Assembly (NCBI RefSeq): GCF_001988955.1
Contig: NZ_CP014263.1
Location: forward strand, 124,001-188,000
Reading direction: 5' to 3'
DNA from: Spirosoma montaniterrae
GTDB lineage: Bacteria; Bacteroidota; Bacteroidia; Cytophagales; Spirosomataceae
DNA: 64,000 nt
Both the position numbers and the translations under genes were made by a program. This document shows, piece after piece, positions 26,838-35,502 of the stretch. Under the pieces are notes generated by a model. It was not told the origin of the DNA. It saw only the letters and a program-made list of their open reading frames with translations, and made no database searches. The number at the start of each line of letters is the position of its first letter. The stretch's first letter is position 1.

Positions 26838-28424
26838 ATGAAAACCATCTTACTCCTCCTCTCAACCTGTCTCGCGGCATTGGCCGACGTACCGCGCTGG
26901 TCGGTGCAGGAAATTACCCTGACGGCGTCGGGGCGTTACAACAACCCCTACACCGACGCCCGCGTGTCGGCTACGTTTACCGGACCGGGCGGTGTCTCGC
27001 ACGAAGTGGGCGGATTCTGGTACGAAGGCAACACGTTTAAAATTCGGTTTACGCCCACTGCCGAGGGCCGCTGGACCTACGTAACGCGCTCTGCCGACAA
27101 GGGGCTGAACAACCAGAAAGGAAGCCTGACCTGCAATGCCCCGAAGGCTGGCAATCACGGGTTTATTCGGCGTGACGCCGACCATCCGCACCATTTTATG
27201 TATGACGATGGGACGCGATATTTCATGCTCGGCACAACGTATTACGGCATTCTCAGCACGGCCATTGCCGGAGATACGTGGAAACAGGCTATCGACAGTT
27301 GCGCCCACTATGGCATTACGAAAATCCGGTTTCGGGTCAATATAAAGCTCTGCAAAAACAGCACCCAGCCCGGCCCCTGCTCGTCGGTGTGGGGCAGCGA
27401 CGGCAAAGACCATGACCAACTTAACCCGGCGCATTTGCGGCTGGTCGATGAGGTGCTGACGTATATGAACGAGCGGGGCATTGTAGCCGATCTGATGCCG
27501 TTCGATTCGCAGGAGAGTTTTTATGGGACCGACGAGCAGGACTTGCGCTACCTCCGTTACCTGATGGCCCGATACGCATCTTACCCGAACGTAATCTGGT
27601 GTTTGACGAACGAGTTTCAGCGGGTGCCCAATAAACCGAGGGAGTTCTGGAACACAGCCGGGACAATTATCCGGCAGCATGACCCTTACGCAAGCTATAA
27701 ACAAAACCTGCGCCCGCTGTCGATTCACCCGTTTGGTGGGCAGAGCAACGGGGCTCAGTTCCAGTTTCACGACCAGCCGTGGCCGGTTCATGTCATTCTG
27801 CAATCGGGTCGGTTCGTGCCTGCCGATACGCTCAACGTGATTACGCTCCGCAACCGGGGCCATAATATGCCCATAGTCAATGATGAGTTTGGCTATTTCG
27901 ACGACGACATCCGCGAGTGGGGTAAGGGCGGCTATAATCAAACTGTGCATCGCAACGCCCTCTGGAGCATCTATTTAGCAGGCGGTTATGCCACTATTGG
28001 CGACAAGGCGCAATACGCCGACGGTAAACCGTATCACTCGGCCATCTGGCACCCGCGCCCCGAATACGCTGACCTGAAACACCTGAATACCTTTTTTACT
28101 AAAACCGGCCTGCCTTACTGGGCAATGGAACCGGCCAATACGTTAGTTTCGGCGGGCGAACGTACCTACGCGCTGGCTACCGGCGATGGTAAAATGGGCA
28201 TCGTCTACGCAGCCGCTGGCGGAACCGCTCAACTGCTATTGCCCTACGGCACCTACACGGCTCACCTGCTCGACCCGCGCACAGGCCGCGATACCGCCCT
28301 GCCCAACTGGACTGGCGGACAACCCGTTACACTGACATGTCCTGACACGCAGGATTGGGTTGTGTATTTCCGACGTAGTGGGCAGGGGCTTGCCCAGCAG
28401 GTTAGTAAAACGGTAAAAGATTGA
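26838..28424 (+). CDS. Exported DUF5060/DUF4038 glycoside hydrolase-like protein
   Basis: Exported protein of 528 residues. A short signal peptide precedes an Ig-like DUF5060 domain (about residues 20-115: EVGGFWYEGNTFKIRFTPT then EGRWTY). The DUF4038 TIM barrel follows (HHFMYDDGTRYFMLGTTYYG ... VIWCLTNEFQR), with the apparent acid/base in NEFQ. The C-terminal 90 residues form a small beta domain ending DTQDWVVYF, the putative collagen-binding type found in this family. Related proteins are glycosidases, including GH140 apiosidases. Its stop overlaps the vicinity of the next start (TTGAACACCATG), so the two are co-translated. Confidence 0.85.
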   Translation: MKTILLLLSTCLAALADVPRWSVQEITLTASGRYNNPYTDARVSATFTGPGGVSHEVGGFWYEGNTFKIRFTPTAEGRWTYVTRSADKGLNNQKGSLTCNAPKAGNHGFIRRDADHPHHFMYDDGTRYFMLGTTYYGILSTAIAGDTWKQAIDSCAHYGITKIRFRVNIKLCKNSTQPGPCSSVWGSDGKDHDQLNPAHLRLVDEVLTYMNERGIVADLMPFDSQESFYGTDEQDLRYLRYLMARYASYPNVIWCLTNEFQRVPNKPREFWNTAGTIIRQHDPYASYKQNLRPLSIHPFGGQSNGAQFQFHDQPWPVHVILQSGRFVPADTLNVITLRNRGHNMPIVNDEFGYFDDDIREWGKGGYNQTVHRNALWSIYLAGGYATIGDKAQYADGKPYHSAIWHPRPEYADLKHLNTFFTKTGLPYWAMEPANTLVSAGERTYALATGDGKMGIVYAAAGGTAQLLLPYGTYTAHLLDPRTGRDTALPNWTGGQPVTLTCPDTQDWVVYFRRSGQGLAQQVSKTVKD

Positions 28425-28429
28425 ACACC

Positions 28430-30709
28430 ATGAAGATACTCCTTTTCCTTCTCCTTTCCGTGGCGGTTCACGCCCAGATTCAGACGCTCACATATCCCTC
28501 GGCCCTCAATAAGCAGGACGTCCCGATTATGGTGTACTTGCCGCCCGGCTACGAAAGCAGCGCGGGACGTTACCCAGTGGTGTACAACCTGCACGGCGGG
28601 GGCGGCACACCCGAACGCCAATGGGATCGCACCCGCAAAACCCTGACCGATGCCATGGATAACCGGAAGGCCCGACCCATGATTTACGTGTATGTCAACG
28701 GCTTGGGCAATACCAACTTTGTCAATAACGCAGCCGGGAAGATGATCGAACGTAGCATCGTGACCGAGTTGATTCCATTCATCGACGCGAAATACCGAAC
28801 CATTGCCTCGCGCGAAGGGCGTGCCGTCGATGGTTTCTCCATGGGTGGCTACGGTGCGCTGATGCTGGCGTTCAAAAACCCCGAACTTTTCTCGTCGGTT
28901 GTATCGTATGGGGCCGCATTGGTGATTGGCGCAACCGATAAAAATTACAAAGATGCCGCCGATTTCGCCCAATATGACCCCCGTGCGCTTACGGTAAAAA
29001 ATCGCGGGGCCATTCTGAAAAACCTCCGCGTCCGCATGGTTTGTGGCGACAGCGACTGGCTGTTTACGAGCAACGTAAAGTTTCAGGCGCATTTGGATAG
29101 CCTGAAAATTCCGTCGGATTGGGTGGTAGTGCCGGGGCTGGCACACTGTACGCAATGCCTGTACGAAAACGTAGGGGTTGAGAGCCTGAAGTTCATAGAA
29201 GAAGGCTTCGCGCTGGCAACCAAAAAGAAGCCAATGAACGGCCCCTGGCAACGGCGCAAAAATGCCCCAATCGTGGCTAAGGTGAGCGGCTTTGGTAACG
29301 AACCCTTGCCCTACCGCCCGTCTGGAGCATTGCCGCGCCTGAAAGTGAGCGAGAACAAACGGTTTCTGGTGACAGAATCGGGGCGTCCGTTTTTCTGGCT
29401 GGCCGATACGGGCTGGATGCTGTTTCACAAACTCGACCGCGAAGAGATCGACAAATATTTCGAGAACCGGGCCGCGCAGCAGTTTTCGGTCGTGATGGGA
29501 ATGCTGTTGCCCTGGCTTCCGGGCCAGACAAACGTGTATGGCGAAACCGCTTTCGAGAACAGCGACTACACCAAACCCAATAAAAAATACTGGCAGCACG
29601 TCGATTACATCGTCGAACAGTCGGCGGCTAAGGGGCTGTATCTGTGCATGGTACCGGCCTGGGCGTTGAACTACGTAGAACCCAAAAAAGGCACGACCGA
29701 CACCACCAACCGGCTCGATGCCAGGACTGCCTACGCTTACGGCAAATTTCTGGGCAACCGTTACAATAAGGCTCTCAACATAGTCTGGATGCTGGGGGGC
29801 GACATCCGGCCCACACGCTACGCGGTCTACGACGCCCTTGCCAAAGGCATCACCGACGGCGTTGGTGGCGACCCCGATATGGCTCTGTTCACCTACCATC
29901 CGCCCTCTGGTCAACCGTCGTCGGTGGGGTTTTGCCATGATCGGCCCTGGCTCGATGTCAACTTAGTACAAACCGGCCACGATTACTGGCGGCTGGGCTA
30001 CAACATCATTGCCGCCAATTACGCCCTCACACCGCCGAAACCCACCGTCGACGGCGAACCGTGCTACGAAAATCACCCCGTTCGGCACAAGTTCGATAAC
30101 GGCGTTTTCACGGACTGGTACATGCGGATGCGGGCCTACTGGTCGTTGTTTGCGGGTGCGTTCGGTTATACCTATGGCGGTAACGGCGTCTGGCAGATGG
30201 ACAAAAAGGGTCAGGAACCGTTTCTGAAAACGCACGCTAATCTGAGTTGGGACGAAGCCCTTCACCTGCCCGGTGCCGAACAGATGCGGCACGTTCGCTC
30301 CCTGATGGAATCGCGCCCGTTTTTGAGCCGCCTGCCCGACGACGGCTCTATACTGCGTTCGCCGGTGGGCGAAAAAGCCGAACGTACCCAGGCTACCTTC
30401 GGGGCCGACCGGAGCTGGGCCATGATTTACCTGACGAGCGGGCAGAACGTAAAGCCTAACCTGACCAACCTGCGCGGGAAAACCCTCAACGGCTGGTGGT
30501 TCAACCCGCGCACGGGGCAAGTGTGCGACGAAACCGGGCAACCTACGGGCAAACCCTTCCGGCAGTTCACCCACGCCGAAGACAAAGTTGAACTGAACCC
30601 GCCCGGCGACCCCGGCGAAGGCAACGACTGGGTTTTGGTGCTGGACGATGCCGACCGTGGTTATCCGGTGCCGGGTACGGCAGTTGGGGCCGTAGCGGCA
30701 ACGAAATAG
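28430..30709 (+). CDS. Exported CE1-like esterase fused to GH140-like (DUF4038) apiosidase domain
   Basis: Two-enzyme exported protein of 759 residues. Residues 1-16 are a signal peptide. Residues about 17-265 form an alpha/beta-hydrolase esterase of the CE1/esterase-D kind with nucleophile Ser137 in GFSMGGYG and the probable histidine in GLAHCTQ. From about residue 285 a DUF4038 barrel begins (FLVTESGRPFFWLADTGWML) and continues through NIVWMLGGD and TVDGEPCYEN, with a C-terminal beta domain ending NDWVLVLDD. DUF4038 includes the GH140 apiosidases acting on rhamnogalacturonan-II. The fusion would let one protein remove an ester and a sugar from a plant glycan. The start used is the ATG at 28430, not the TTG at 28421. 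Confidence 0.85.
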   Translation: MKILLFLLLSVAVHAQIQTLTYPSALNKQDVPIMVYLPPGYESSAGRYPVVYNLHGGGGTPERQWDRTRKTLTDAMDNRKARPMIYVYVNGLGNTNFVNNAAGKMIERSIVTELIPFIDAKYRTIASREGRAVDGFSMGGYGALMLAFKNPELFSSVVSYGAALVIGATDKNYKDAADFAQYDPRALTVKNRGAILKNLRVRMVCGDSDWLFTSNVKFQAHLDSLKIPSDWVVVPGLAHCTQCLYENVGVESLKFIEEGFALATKKKPMNGPWQRRKNAPIVAKVSGFGNEPLPYRPSGALPRLKVSENKRFLVTESGRPFFWLADTGWMLFHKLDREEIDKYFENRAAQQFSVVMGMLLPWLPGQTNVYGETAFENSDYTKPNKKYWQHVDYIVEQSAAKGLYLCMVPAWALNYVEPKKGTTDTTNRLDARTAYAYGKFLGNRYNKALNIVWMLGGDIRPTRYAVYDALAKGITDGVGGDPDMALFTYHPPSGQPSSVGFCHDRPWLDVNLVQTGHDYWRLGYNIIAANYALTPPKPTVDGEPCYENHPVRHKFDNGVFTDWYMRMRAYWSLFAGAFGYTYGGNGVWQMDKKGQEPFLKTHANLSWDEALHLPGAEQMRHVRSLMESRPFLSRLPDDGSILRSPVGEKAERTQATFGADRSWAMIYLTSGQNVKPNLTNLRGKTLNGWWFNPRTGQVCDETGQPTGKPFRQFTHAEDKVELNPPGDPGEGNDWVLVLDDADRGYPVPGTAVGAVAATK

Positions 30710-30711
30710 GA

Positions 30712-31176
30712 TTACTCAACGGCAAAGACGCGAATTATCACTTCATCTGCCCGCCGTTCGCCCGTGGCAACAAACACGGTGCGGCCCAGCCAGTCGTGCG
30801 GGCCGGGGGCCACTTCAAACATTGGCGTGGTGCGGAAATAGTACTCGGCAGGATCGACCCATTCACCGTCGGCTACCCGTTTCAAGACCTCAGCCGGGCC
30901 GTGTCGGTAGCCCCGGTTGGTAATTAGAATCAATGTACCATCGTCGGTTTGCAGTGTATAGCGGGCTTCTACTTCGGCCACGCCATCGGGCCGAACTATC
31001 TGCCAGTCGGCCCCGCCGGGTAGCACATTCCCGCGCAACGGCGTACCGTCGGGCATGGTGCCGTTGAAGGTGCCGCCCGTAATTGGTATAATGCGCCGAT
31101 GGCCGCGTGTGGTAGGGCCGAGGTCCTGCATCGGGCCGAGCGTTGCCGTAATAACGAAGGCGGGGCTTAGGCGCAT
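30712..31176 (-). CDS. DUF3237 domain protein
   Basis: Protein of 154 residues matching the DUF3237 family: LGPTTRGHRRIIPITGGTFNG near the start, then LPGGADWQIVRPDGVAEVEARYTLQT and YFRTTPMFE. A small beta-barrel of unknown function, often next to flavin monooxygenases, as here: its start overlaps the stop of the upstream FAD monooxygenase gene by one base. It ends 2 bp from the convergent esterase-apiosidase gene. Role unknown. Confidence 0.82.
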   Translation of the reverse strand: MRLSPAFVITATLGPMQDLGPTTRGHRRIIPITGGTFNGTMPDGTPLRGNVLPGGADWQIVRPDGVAEVEARYTLQTDDGTLILITNRGYRHGPAEVLKRVADGEWVDPAEYYFRTTPMFEVAPGPHDWLGRTVFVATGERRADEVIIRVFAVE

Positions 31177-32420
31177 TATACCTGACTCAGTTTTTCGCGC
31201 TCAAACCCTGCTATCTGTTTGTAGCGTTGGGCGATAGTTTCCAACTCCCCGCGCGTAATCACGTCTTCTACTTGCTGAAAACCCAGTGGGGCGCGTTCTT
31301 CAGCCAGTTGCATCACTTGTTCAGGGCCGTTTTGCCGGTTCATCAACACAATCTGCGCCGTTGGGGCAAGCCGGGCTGTTTCGTAGGCTTGCAAAGCCGC
31401 CGGAATGTCGTCGGGCGAATTTGTTAGCGCGTCGGTGAGTGCGCGGGCGTCTAAAATGGCTTGCGATGCGCCATTGGAGCCGATAGGATACATGGGGTGG
31501 GCCGCGTCGCCCAGTAGCGTCACACGACCGAATGTCCAGCGGGGCAGCGGGTCGCGGTCAACCATTGGGTAAGCGTACACGGCGTCGGTTGAGTCGATCA
31601 GGGCTGGCACGTCGAGCCAGTCGAATTGCCAGTTGGCGAAAGGCGGGGCAAACGTAGCCGGGTCTGCTTTGCGGTTCCAGTCTTGCCGAACGGGCATCGT
31701 ATCGGTGCCCACGTTTAACTCAGCAATCCAGTTAACGCGCGAACGGCCCTGATACGCCAGCAGCGGGTCGATGGGGTAGGCCACAAACTTCTGGTCGGCA
31801 TGACCGATCATAACCATCGAGCGGCCCGTCAGAAACGGCTCGGCCACCGAAACGCCCCGCCACAGCATCCGCCCCGACCAGCGCGGCAAACCTTCGTCGG
31901 GGTAAAACGTGCGCCGAACTACCGAATGAATACCATCGGCCCCAACCAGCGCGTCGGCCCATTCGTCGGCTACGGTTTCGCCCGTTTCGCGATTTACAAA
32001 CCGTGCCCGAACCTGCTCGTCAAACGTCTCGAAGTCAGACAGGTGGCAACCCGTTCGCACGTTATCGGCACCCAGCCGGGCAATGGCTTCATCGAGCAGC
32101 AACATCTGCAACCGGCCCCGATGAATGGAGTACTGCGGCCAAGCATAGCCCGCAGCCCGACCACGCGGCTCGGTCCAGATGAGTTGCCCAAACTTATTGT
32201 AATAGCTCAGGTCGGCAGTCGGAATACCGGTGGTTTCCAATTGGGCTTGAAGCCCGAGCCGCGTCAGTTCGCGCACGGCATGGGGCAGCAGGTTGATGCC
32301 CACGCCCAGCGGCTGGAGCGTCGGCACCGATTCATAGACCCGAACCGAAATACCTGCGTCGTGTAGGGCGAGGGCCGTAACCAGCCCGCCAATGCCGCCC
32401 CCGGCAATTGTGATATGCAT
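31176..32420 (-). CDS. FAD-dependent monooxygenase (PhzS/salicylate hydroxylase-like)
   Basis: Group A flavin monooxygenase of 414 residues. The FAD-binding Rossmann motif is GGGIGG (residues 7-12), the second flavin motif DALVGADGIHSVVRR and the third GDAAHPMYPIGSNGASQAI. The last resembles the sequence seen in PhzS-type flavin-dependent oxidoreductases. It would use NAD(P)H and oxygen to hydroxylate an aromatic or enolic substrate in the cytoplasm. Paired with DUF3237 downstream. Why it sits in a sugar region is unclear; a plant phenolic released by the esterase is one possibility (inference). Confidence 0.88.
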   Translation of the reverse strand: MHITIAGGGIGGLVTALALHDAGISVRVYESVPTLQPLGVGINLLPHAVRELTRLGLQAQLETTGIPTADLSYYNKFGQLIWTEPRGRAAGYAWPQYSIHRGRLQMLLLDEAIARLGADNVRTGCHLSDFETFDEQVRARFVNRETGETVADEWADALVGADGIHSVVRRTFYPDEGLPRWSGRMLWRGVSVAEPFLTGRSMVMIGHADQKFVAYPIDPLLAYQGRSRVNWIAELNVGTDTMPVRQDWNRKADPATFAPPFANWQFDWLDVPALIDSTDAVYAYPMVDRDPLPRWTFGRVTLLGDAAHPMYPIGSNGASQAILDARALTDALTNSPDDIPAALQAYETARLAPTAQIVLMNRQNGPEQVMQLAEERAPLGFQQVEDVITRGELETIAQRYKQIAGFEREKLSQV

Positions 32421-32422
32421 AC

Positions 32423-32507
32423 TGATTGACTGTTGAATGATTGATTTGTTGAATGAAATGTTGGTGTTTATTCAATCATGCAACAAGTCAATCATTCAAT
32501 CATTGAT
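32423..32507. repeat. Inverted 8-bp-type repeats between gntR and the monooxygenase gene
   Basis: Left part with TTGAATGATTG and TTGTTGAATG units, right part with CAATCATGCAAC and CAATCATTCAATCATTG. Same sequence style as 25859-26008. It may act as a terminator for the gntR unit. Confidence 0.6.
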
Positions 32508-33206
32508 TTATGCTGGATAGTGATACACGCGTAGTAACTTCACCAACTCGCGTTTGAGATTGTCTAAGTGGGCAATCATCTGTTCTTCAGCCAGATCGGC
32601 CTGTTTGACTAAGATGGTTTCGACAAACTGCTGATGTTCGGCCACGGTCTTGTCGATGCGACCTTCCATTGCCAGAATCCCGACTTTGAGCCGGTGCCAC
32701 TGTACATTGAGGTTCTTCACGACGCTCTCCGACCGTTTGTTGTCGGCCATTTTGAACAGGTGAGCGTGCAATCGGCGGTCGAGTTCGAGCCACTGTTGCA
32801 GCCAGGTCTCTTCGTCTTTCTGGTCTGTTTGACGGGCGGCCAAAAACAACTTCATCTCCTCCTGAATTACGTGAAGTTCGGCGAAATCATCGTCGCTGCC
32901 TCGCAGGGCGGCCCACTTGGCTACGCGCCCTTCGATGGCGGCTTTAAGATCAAAAATCTCCTCTATCTCCTTGATCGACAGAATGTAAACTTTTTTTCGG
33001 GCATTGTGCGTCACAATCAGCCCTTCCTGCTCTAAACGTTTTAGAGCCTCGCGAACGGGCGTTCGGCCAATGCCAAACCGCTCCGACAGGGCAATTTCGG
33101 TAACAGCCTCGCCCGGCTTGATGCTCAGACTCAGAATGTTATCCAGAATTACTTCATAGGCTTCCTGCCAGGCTTTCTTGTTGGTCGATAATTCGGTGGC
33201 TTCCAT
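32508..33206 (-). CDS. GntR-family (FadR/FCD subfamily) transcriptional regulator
   Basis: Cytoplasmic regulator of 232 residues from the ATG at 33206 (a longer start at 33257 would cover the likely operator). A winged helix-turn-helix occupies residues about 12-75, with the GntR signature ALSERFGIGRTPVREALKRL and EQEGLI. An all-helical FCD ligand-binding domain follows (about 85-220), the type that binds carboxylic acids, often with a metal ion. It is the only regulator in the 21-54 kb region. FCD-type GntR proteins bind short palindromes such as TTGTnnACAA, matching the three AATTGTACACAATT sites; it is thus the likely regulator of the region and of itself. Confidence 0.9.
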   Translation of the reverse strand: MEATELSTNKKAWQEAYEVILDNILSLSIKPGEAVTEIALSERFGIGRTPVREALKRLEQEGLIVTHNARKKVYILSIKEIEEIFDLKAAIEGRVAKWAALRGSDDDFAELHVIQEEMKLFLAARQTDQKDEETWLQQWLELDRRLHAHLFKMADNKRSESVVKNLNVQWHRLKVGILAMEGRIDKTVAEHQQFVETILVKQADLAEEQMIAHLDNLKRELVKLLRVYHYPA

Positions 33207-33212
33207 AGATTG

Positions 33213-33246
33213 TTGTATTCGGTTGTACGAATATCTGCATACAATT
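33213..33246. promoter_or_regulatory. GntR half-sites upstream of gntR
   Basis: Three TTGTA-type half-sites: TTGTATTC (33213-33220), TTGTACGA (33223-33230) on the plus strand and AATTGTATGC on the minus strand (33237-33246). They fall just before the gntR start and suggest weak autoregulation. Confidence 0.4.
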
Positions 33247-33274
33247 TGGTTAACCAACGAAATGCAGACCCGGT

Positions 33275-34165
33275 TTAGATACTCCGCAAATACGCTATGC
33301 TGTTCGGCACCTGCTGCCGTGCATTTGGGTTCTCGTCTTCGATATAAAAATACTTGATGCTGGTCTTGCGGGCTGCTTTCAGCACCGCCGGAATATCGAT
33401 TTGGCCCGTGCCAAGCGTCACGTCATTTTCGGGGGGTGTACCGCCCGACAGATTGCCCTCGACCCCCTTCTTCAGGTCTTTGATGTGCATCAGTTTGAAT
33501 CGTTTCGGGTAGCGTTGCAGCAACTCCGCCGGATTCTGACCAGGGTGAAATACCCACAAAATATCCATCTCATACGATACGTCGTCAGGGTTGGTGTTTT
33601 GCAGCATGTAGTCGAAATACGTCAGAGGGGCGGCTTCCCGACCGGGATTCGTATTTTCCTTCCACGGCTGAAACTCGAAGCCGTGATTATGATACACGAA
33701 CGTCAATCCGGCCTCGCGAAGTTTTTTGCCCACGGTATTGAACTCGCCCGAAATTTTCTGCGCCTGTGCCAGGTCGAAGGGGGCTTTGCGCGGGAACGAA
33801 CCCAGCCGGACAAATTCGGCACCCAGCGTTTTGGCGTCCTGAATAATCTGGTCGGTTTTGTTCATAAGCGGGTCATAGCCAACACCGTAGCTCGTGCAGC
33901 GCATGCCTCGTTCGTCTAAAAGTTTCCGCAGTTCGGCGGGGGTTTTGCCAAACAGACTCGACATCTCCATGTTCGTCACCCCCAGCGACTTAATCATATC
34001 GAGTGTGCCGGGAACGTCTTTGGCAAACTCGTTGCGGAATGTGTATGACACCAGACCCGGATGCTCTTTGAGCGATTTACTGAACCGAGACGACGGAGAA
34101 AACGCCACGAGCACAGCAATTAGAATAAAACAGTTAATACGTTGCATACAGAAGTTTTTGGTCAT
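33275..34165 (-). CDS. Exported sugar phosphate isomerase/epimerase-like TIM barrel
   Basis: Xylose-isomerase-like (AP endonuclease 2 superfamily) barrel of 296 residues preceded by a hydrophobic export signal (CFILIAVLVAFSPS). Metal-ligand-type segments: FVYHNHGFEFQP, SYEMDILWVFH, KLMHIKDLKKG and the final YFYIEDEN. Starts at the ATG at 34165, two bases after the Gfo/Idh stop, so coupled to it; an alternative ATG is at 34147. Because the protein appears to be exported, its substrate is a free sugar or glycoside rather than a phosphate. Paired exported Gfo/Idh and TIM-barrel proteins take part in 3-keto-glycoside chemistry in other Bacteroidota, which is a reasonable guess here. Confidence 0.85.
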   Translation of the reverse strand: MTKNFCMQRINCFILIAVLVAFSPSSRFSKSLKEHPGLVSYTFRNEFAKDVPGTLDMIKSLGVTNMEMSSLFGKTPAELRKLLDERGMRCTSYGVGYDPLMNKTDQIIQDAKTLGAEFVRLGSFPRKAPFDLAQAQKISGEFNTVGKKLREAGLTFVYHNHGFEFQPWKENTNPGREAAPLTYFDYMLQNTNPDDVSYEMDILWVFHPGQNPAELLQRYPKRFKLMHIKDLKKGVEGNLSGGTPPENDVTLGTGQIDIPAVLKAARKTSIKYFYIEDENPNARQQVPNSIAYLRSI

Positions 34166-34167
34166 GT

Positions 34168-35502
34168 TCACACAATCACATTCCAGCCCTTTTCATACTC
34201 ACGTTTCCAGAGTTTTTGTGCCTCGCGGTTGTCGAGAATGCGTCCGTTAGCGGGGTTGCAGGTCAGGATACTGCCGGTGCGGTAGGCAATGTTGCCCAAC
34301 TGCGGCAACAACGTCGATTTGTGGCCTTCGCTGATGGGGGCGGTCAGTTTGGTGGTGCCACGAACGGCTTCCACGAAGTTGGCTATGTGCAACGCGTCCA
34401 TGTCGCCGGTCGCGCTCACGGTGTTGGTGGCGTCCATCTTGTCGCCCTTTTTCACCTCTTTTACCAGCTTGTTTTTACCGTCGAAGACCTTGTAATCGGC
34501 CCCGCCCGGAATAACCATCGTGCCGTTGTCGCCATAGAAAATTACGCCCCGACCACTGCCTTCGATGGGGTGGCTGTTGCACGAACGGCCCTCCCAGGTC
34601 ATCATTACCCGGCCCGGAAATTCGTAGTTAATCACCTGCGTATCGGGCGTTTCCCAGTCGTCTTCAAAGTGCAGCCGCCCGCCCGTCGAGCTGACTTTGG
34701 TGGGGTAATCGACGCCCAGGCCCCAGCGCATTACGTCTAATTCGTGGGTGCCGTTGTTGAGAGACTCGCCCGTGCCCCAGTGCCAGAACCAGTGCCAGTT
34801 GTAATGCACGAGGTTGTCTTTGAACTCCCGACGGGGGGCGGGGCCTTGCCAGAGGTCGAAATTCAGGTTGGCTGGCACTGGAGCCGGTTTGCCCGTGCCA
34901 ATGCTTTTGCGGCCCGCAGCATACCAGCCCTTCGCCAGATACACCCGCCCAATAATGCCCTCCTTCAGTGATTTTGTGGCCTCCTGTAAGGTCGGAAACG
35001 AACGTCGCTGACTGCCCAACTGCACCAGCCGGTTGTATTTCTGCGCGGCTTCTACCAGCATTTCGCCCTCGGCGGGGTTATGGCTGCACGGCTTCTCAAC
35101 GTACACGTGCTTGCCTGCCTGACAGGCCATAATAGCCGCTGGCGCGTGCCAGTGGTCGGGGGCGGCAATGGCGAGGGCGTCGAGGTCTTTTTCGCGGAGC
35201 AGGTTGCGCACGTCGGGGACGAGCTTTGGTTTTTTACCCGAAATTTTTTCCACTTCAGCAGCCGCTTTTTCGGCAGCCGTTGTATCTACGTCGCAGATGT
35301 AGCCGACCACTACGTTGGGTAATTTGGCAAACTGCTGGGCCAGATACAACCCCCGGCTATTGACGCCCATCACGCCGATAACGACCGTATCGTTGGGTGC
35401 CCCGCGAAAGGCAAACGAAGGCGCAAACGACAGCGTCAGGCCCGCTGTGGCAGAGGTTTTGAGAAAGGTTCTTCGAGAGGTCATATTCAGCGTGTTTTCC
35501 AT
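34168..35502 (-). CDS. Tat-exported Gfo/Idh/MocA-family oxidoreductase
   Basis: Protein of 444 residues with a twin-arginine signal (SRRTFLK at residues 9-15, then a hydrophobic stretch to about 32). The NAD-binding Rossmann motif is VIGVMGVNSRG, and the family's catalytic segment VYVEKPCSHNP carries the Glu-Lys-Pro motif; a C-terminal alpha/beta domain follows. Tat export fits a protein folded around its cofactor in the cytoplasm. Likely role: periplasmic oxidation or isomerisation of a sugar taken in by the upstream SusC/SusD. The start at 35502 directly abuts a 186-bp repeat element; an ATG at 35484 is an alternative. Confidence 0.88.
   Translation of the reverse strand: MENTLNMTSRRTFLKTSATAGLTLSFAPSFAFRGAPNDTVVIGVMGVNSRGLYLAQQFAKLPNVVVGYICDVDTTAAEKAAAEVEKISGKKPKLVPDVRNLLREKDLDALAIAAPDHWHAPAAIMACQAGKHVYVEKPCSHNPAEGEMLVEAAQKYNRLVQLGSQRRSFPTLQEATKSLKEGIIGRVYLAKGWYAAGRKSIGTGKPAPVPANLNFDLWQGPAPRREFKDNLVHYNWHWFWHWGTGESLNNGTHELDVMRWGLGVDYPTKVSSTGGRLHFEDDWETPDTQVINYEFPGRVMMTWEGRSCNSHPIEGSGRGVIFYGDNGTMVIPGGADYKVFDGKNKLVKEVKKGDKMDATNTVSATGDMDALHIANFVEAVRGTTKLTAPISEGHKSTLLPQLGNIAYRTGSILTCNPANGRILDNREAQKLWKREYEKGWNVIV

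Noticed and set aside
26862-27950. 362-codon open frame antisense to the DUF5060/DUF4038 gene
   Set aside because: Overlaps a well-supported gene over its whole length and has no signal, motif or promoter.
28262-29938. 558-codon open frame antisense to the esterase-apiosidase gene
   Set aside because: The sense protein has clear domains and motifs over the whole stretch; the antisense product shows none and would span two co-transcribed genes.
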